DNA from: Anopheles merus
Lineage: Eukaryota > Arthropoda > Insecta > Diptera > Culicidae
DNA: 64,000 nt
Assembly: GCF_017562075.2 (NCBI RefSeq)
Contig: NC_054085.1
Coordinates: 37,280,039-37,344,038 of the forward strand
Direction of reading: 5' to 3'
Shown: positions 59,283 through 64,000 of the stretch, in pieces
Layout: the number at the start of each line of letters is the position of its first letter
Numbering within the stretch: the first letter of the stretch is position 1
Program-made: the position numbers and the translations under genes
Notes under the pieces: generated by a model
Databases searched by the model: none
Seen by the model: only the letters and a program-made list of their open reading frames with translations
Told to the model about the DNA's origin: nothing

Positions 59283-62200
59283 GATTGAAGGAAGATGACA
59301 CTCGGGACTAGTTTAGAATACCAACAAACTGAGAATGGTTGTTCGGGATATAGCATCAAATGAAGAACAATATTCGGGGAAGTCACTAGAAATCCTTAGA
59401 GATTCTGAAATCACATATTTGGCCATTTATACCAGATTTATTGGAGTTGATATGCCATTTTCTACGATTTTCATTGTGACATTTGTGAAATTCCTATGAC
59501 CATAGAACCTTTTTTCAACACTTCTGATACAAAGAAGCATCCAATAGAGTTGAGTTGATGTTTGCTATAACATGTCTTTCACAATTGAATAAACATCAGT
59601 GATCTTTTAGAGCCTAAAGGTGATAAATGGACTGTTGAGGTTGCTCATTTTTCAATCCCTACGAAACATTGCTAACCAATTCAGTCCACAAACGATACAA
59701 GATACCAAAACGAGTACACTTCAGCTCAATTAGCAACACTCAACAGTTACGTCCCGCCTCAGTGTGGATGTATAAGAGAGGCGAAGGAGAAAACAATCAA
59801 CAAGGGACGTACTTTTTATTTTCCCATCCTCAACTCGTTACCTTCTCAATCAGCAACAACAGGTTTCTTTTGCTGACGACATCGCGCCAGGGCACTCAAT
59901 CAAAACCGCACGCGAAATCCTTTCCGCCGCGTGGGCGAGGCGAGATGGTTTCGAGCTGTCTCTTTTTTTATTGTTTTTTGGTTATGTCTCACCACGCCAT
60001 CCGTTCAAAGCTCGGCACTGATTTATTGCAGTGAAAGTGTGTCTGCGCGTGTGGAGCACATGTCCGCAATTGGCGCTGGGAAAGTATGTGCGATGGAAGC
60101 GAATGCGAGAGTCGATGGTTGCCGAAGCTGTACGAGTGAGAGAGTGAGAGAGAGGGTATGAGAGTATGAGATTAGCAGCAGAATCCAAGGCACTGTGCTG
60201 TGGGAAAAATAGTGACGTCATCACCCAGCAGGACATCTCTCCGATCCGATGGTTTGACCTTTCGAGCTCGTTCCGCGAGGGCAAGCAAAAGCGTGACGTC
60301 CGACGCGTCTGTATGTGTTGCGGCTTCATCGGTCCCAAAAAGGACGGGCAACGAAAAAAAAAACAGCGAAACCATCTCGACCAGATATTTATCCGTGGAT
60401 TGCCGCTAGCTTTCCATTTTTCCTACTCAGAGCATTTTTCTCCCACCCTGGCTGGCGGGCTTACAGTCCGTCGGCGATGCAACAGCGAGCGCCACACAAA
60501 ATAGCAACCAAGAGTGGAAAATGGATCGCTTTGTTTCGGCGAGAAAGCTCACCATGCAGGCAAGGAAGCATGATAGTAGCAAAGCGAGAACGAGATGGGG
60601 ACAAAAACGGCAACAATCGGAAAACGACGCCACATTAGGATGAATGTAAGGCAATAACATTTTTCTTCATAACCGAATGATTTTATGATGATGTTTTCTT
60701 GCGCTTGTGTGTCTGTTTTATTGCGTCTTATTAGAAGGGCGAGAGGGGTTGGCTTCCGTTACCCGTCTACCCCTTTGCATGATGGATTTCCCCGACCCCG
60801 CCTGCGCCGTTGATTTGATTGCAATACAAACACATTAATTCAATCGACGTTCGCTGAAGGAGTTGTTTTCATTTTCGGCGTAAGGCATAAAAGGATCCCT
60901 TTTTGTTGGTTTGTCGGTGGAATGCTCTTCCCACACACATACACACACAAGGGCCCCGCTTGATCCGTACGATAAGATGGCGAGCAAAGGAAGAAACAGA
61001 AGCTGATGGCGAAGATCCTTTTATTTATGTTTACCCCATTTATTTATCTTAATATTTTCGTGCGCCTCTGTTTCGCGCTTCGTGTGGAGGTGTTGTGTTT
61101 TTTGTTACGGGAGCTCCTACACAGCCTCGTTGTGCCCCGACGGCAAGCGCTGTCCTTTCAGCGGCAATATCTCTTTCTTTCTCTTGCTTTCAACCGCCTC
61201 TCCGCTCCCCGAGGGAGACACAGGTTCCATCGGTAAATGTCAAATTTAAATGCGATACAGCACATTTCCCGGAAAAAAGACGGCGAGGGTACGGGCATGA
61301 CGGATAAAGGTCGCGCGGATGTTGCGCAAAACCCCGGCTGCGATGAATTTTCGGGATGATGATCGGGGTGGCGTTGGTGGTGGTGGTACGATTAGCGGTG
61401 GTAGTTTTCCTTTCGCCCCCAAACACGCCAGTGTGGGTGTAAAGAGGGAGGATGGATACAAGATGAGGCCGTTTGGCTGCAACATTTGGCTCGTTTGGCT
61501 GCGTCGTAAGCAGATCGATCGGGGGTGGCTCGTGATGACCTTTACGCGCGTGCCGGTGGTGTGGGACAACTTTCTGGAAATAAGACGACCTCCTCCAGCA
61601 CTCATTAGGCACGCGCTTGGTGTGGACATAATGCTAATAAGGATATACCGTGCAATCGTACGCGCATTCGTGCGGCGAGATTGCGAGAGGCGCTCCAATA
61701 AACCGACCTTACGTGCCTACACCTACAGCTGCCTACACACACCGCAAAGGAGTCATGTTGTACCACGAAGCGATGTCCTCCAATTCCCCGTAATTCCGGT
61801 GTGTGCGTGGGCTTGCTCGGGCAACCTGTTGTGTTGTGCCGCTTTCGAACATCGGCTATCATCGGCCCAATCTGGGACCTGTGGACAAATAAGAGTGTTT
61901 TTGTGTGTGCGCTTTCACTCCCTTGTTGACTTTATCATCGTGTAACAAAAGGCAGACAAGAGCAGATAAATCTCACGACGATCCCATCTTGGGTTGCTTC
62001 CTCGGAAGTTGACTTGTTATTGCGGCTCCGAGGAATGGAATCGTGGAGGGAAAGCATTCCCCGACAACATTTTCTCGTGCTGCTCGGCAGGGATTGAAAA
62101 CTACAGCTCAGCGCCGGTGTGGGATGGGTTGTGCAGCCAGCGTATGCCTAGAGTATTCCGAGAAGTAGACGAAGTGAACGCAACATTCCAAAGTTAATTT

Positions 62201-62613
62201 CTGACCGATTGCTTCAGTTGACCGTTCTCGGGAAAGTGGAATCGATGGTCGGATCGGTTTCCTTCCGACCGCTGGAAACCTGTAAATGAGGGACCGGCAT
62301 TGTACGCTGCTAATGGTATGGACACAGCTTGTGAAGATAAAAAAGGCCTCAATGGGTCGTGACCGTCTCCAGCTTAATGGATACTTTGAATTGCTCGAGT
62401 CCATTAAGGGTGGACAAGTCAGTGTCTGGGCGGGAGGAAGATGGAATTTCGTACACCACCGAAACCGAGTCAAGCAGTTGGAGCAGCGAGCTCCTTAAGC
62501 GAGCTGCATTTATTTACAACTCACTGTGCTGCTTCTCATTCAATATGCCTTTCGAGCATCACCTTCGAGCCTTGGAGGAAGCTGTAGAATGTGCCCGATG
62601 GAGAAGGGCGGCG

Positions 62614-63530
62614 CTAGAAACTTGTTAGGAATTCATTACAATTATCTTGAATCGTTTTTTCGCCCCTCGATATCCAACTCCAACTGCTGCTACCTGCCCG
62701 GACTTCATCATCGATACCTTCGTCGTCGGAACAACTGTTCCGCACTGCGGAAGAAGAGTATTCCTGCATCGAATGCGAAGATGTGCGGAATTCGATATCG
62801 TTTGTGACGCCTTGCTCCATCCATCTCGTCTTGCTCAGTCGTTGATTTGATGGCCTGGTGTAGCTTTGCGATGCAGGGTGGTATCAAGCAACGAGGAGCT
62901 TCATCTTTGAGCACACGGGCGCCCACTCGATGCCTCCCTCGGGAGAGGATGTCACCGATTTTGCAAAACCGGTAAATCAAGAAATGCTTGAGATTTAGAT
63001 TACGTACCGGTTGCGGCTTTGGATTGTGTGCTTGGCAAGATTGAACAGTGCAGGATGGTGGCAGTTGGGGACGCACGAGCAACAGGGGAAATCACAGCTA
63101 TCGGAAACCGAACCCTGGGACAGGGAGGTTCTATTGAAGATCAGTATCAGTAATCAATTTGGTTCAATGTACCTCTCTCTCGCTCCGTGCGAGATGCAGT
63201 TTCGACCTCAACGTCCTCAGGAAAAGCTCGAACTCTCGAGGCTTTGCGATATTGAGCCGTAATGGAGCACGCAGTAATCGAGCCCGAAGGTGTACGTACT
63301 GTGGCGGGGGGAGTTTGCAATTACAGCTACAATAGAGGGAAGCTTGGTTAGATTGTTGCTCGGAAGCTCTTACGTTGATGCTTGTTGCAATCTCCTTAGC
63401 AGTACGTTGCTTGGTGACTTCAATTTTCGTTCCAACTGGCACACAGGTTATGTTATTACTAGAAACTGAATGGGACAGCAGAGCTCCAGCTATGGGATCT
63501 CCTTGTTGTGGAGCATGTTGTTTCACGATT
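62614..63530 (-). pseudogene. Possible minus-strand gene remnant, unrecognised
   Basis: Three minus-strand pieces have coding-like composition. The first is 63524-63169 (about 119 codons from a GTG-type opening, including VPVGTKIEVTKQRTAKEI), ending at a donor-like AG|GTACAT. The second is at about 63115-63008 (including LSQGSVSDSCDFPCCSCVPN), ending at CG|GTACGT. The third is at about 62880-62614, with a Ser/Asp/Glu-rich stretch (NSCSDDEGIDDEVRAG) to a stop. Joins between them are not clean in frame, and one in-frame stop lies upstream of the third. I do not recognise a family. It could be a small gene nested in the PKC intron, a decayed copy or chance. Confidence 0.25.
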
Positions 63531-64000
63531 TAAGAAGCGCCGTTTTTATGCCGTATCCTATCCTATTTATAAACCTGCTTTGATCTCAAGCGCCCTTGGA
63601 TGGTTGGGCTTTTCAACAGCTTTGATTCCGCGAGCCAAACCCTGCGAGCCATGGGGCAGACATGGGGCTTGTGCGGCGTGCACCTTAAATGTTCGCAAAC
63701 ACTGGGCTGGAGAGCGATATGGAAATAGCTTGTGCTCAGTCACGGGAATGAAATAACAGGCTGCCGGATGGGTATCATGTTCTGATGAAACGATGGACGG
63801 AAAAAAACGCTCAGAGAGAGTGAGAGAGACGCCCATCACACGGGACGGATTGCTGTTCTGCCCCTACCGGTTTGATTGGTGGGAACCGCTTCGTCCACAC
63901 TAGTCGAAAAACGAACCCGGCGGGAGCCAATATTCTATTTCCATCCCGTGCTCTGTGTGGATGGTCACCAACGTCCTGGTTCAACAAGTTTTTCTACCAA

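Larger units (their letters stand above)
53757..64000 (+). other. PKC intron 1, part right of the retrotransposon
   Basis: No PKC exon is seen here. The stretch contains TG/CA tracts, an 85-bp direct duplication (56673 and 58321), an AT-rich block with a three-copy repeat (58.6-59.7 kb) and a possible minus-strand gene remnant at about 62.6-63.5 kb. Plus-strand open frames such as 61319-61945 (208 codons, true ATG) show no motif and a Cys/Trp/Arg-rich composition. Confidence 0.5.

Noticed and set aside
61319..61945. 208-codon plus-strand open frame with a true ATG
   Set aside because: Composition is Cys/Trp/Arg-rich with no domain; overlapping frames on both strands are similarly open, as expected for chance.

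Overview
The window is animal nuclear DNA, most likely a dipteran and probably an Anopheles mosquito. The evidence is spliced genes with short GT-AG introns (71-91 nt), GC3-rich coding exons in a moderately AT-rich background, many CA/GA/TG microsatellites, an mdg1/412-type LTR retrotransposon, and proteins closest in character to insect USP5, ABCF1, SNRNP35, Picot and conventional PKC. No organism label was given, so this is inference. Four protein-coding genes are secure, and the N-terminal exon of a fifth is also clear.

Positions 1-5.7 kb hold a compact housekeeping cluster. The 5' end of a USP5-type deubiquitinase (minus strand, cut by the window edge) is divergent from ABCF1 (plus strand, two exons, 919 aa) across a 657-bp shared promoter interval. 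ABCF1 is convergent with SNRNP35 (minus strand, two exons, 209 aa), and the two 3' ends interleave.

Positions 5.7-28.8 kb are dominated by one SLC17-family transporter gene on the plus strand (Picot-like, 515 aa). Its first coding exon (18149-18200) lies about 7.9 kb upstream of the two large exons (26112-27007 and 27099-27698). A second possible coding first exon at 23960-24044 ends in the same phase, so the gene may make two N-termini from two promoters. A TATA-containing region near 12.56 kb and splice-like sites at 13173 and 17782 suggest further non-coding 5' exons.

Positions 28.8-39.2 kb look intergenic or 5' leader, with microsatellites and a perfect 155-bp tandem duplication. At 39199-39380 lies the first coding exon of a conventional protein kinase C (Pkc53E-type), carrying the pseudosubstrate and the start of C1A. 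I found no second PKC exon, so its first intron runs to the window end (over 24.6 kb).

That intron holds a nearly intact 6,845-bp mdg1/412-like Ty3 retrotransposon in antisense orientation (46908-53752). Its LTRs are almost identical, it has a 4-bp target duplication and a PBS that looks complementary to tRNA-Arg, and its coding region is broken by several frame switches. The intron also holds an 85-bp dispersed duplication, a three-copy array of about 135 bp, and a stretch near 62.6-63.5 kb with coding-like fragments on the minus strand. I saw no CRISPR arrays, operons, rRNA or tRNA genes, and no clear novel multi-gene system. The most informative new points are the alternative Picot first exon, the young retrotransposon with homopolymer-associated breaks, and the repeat structures in the PKC intron.
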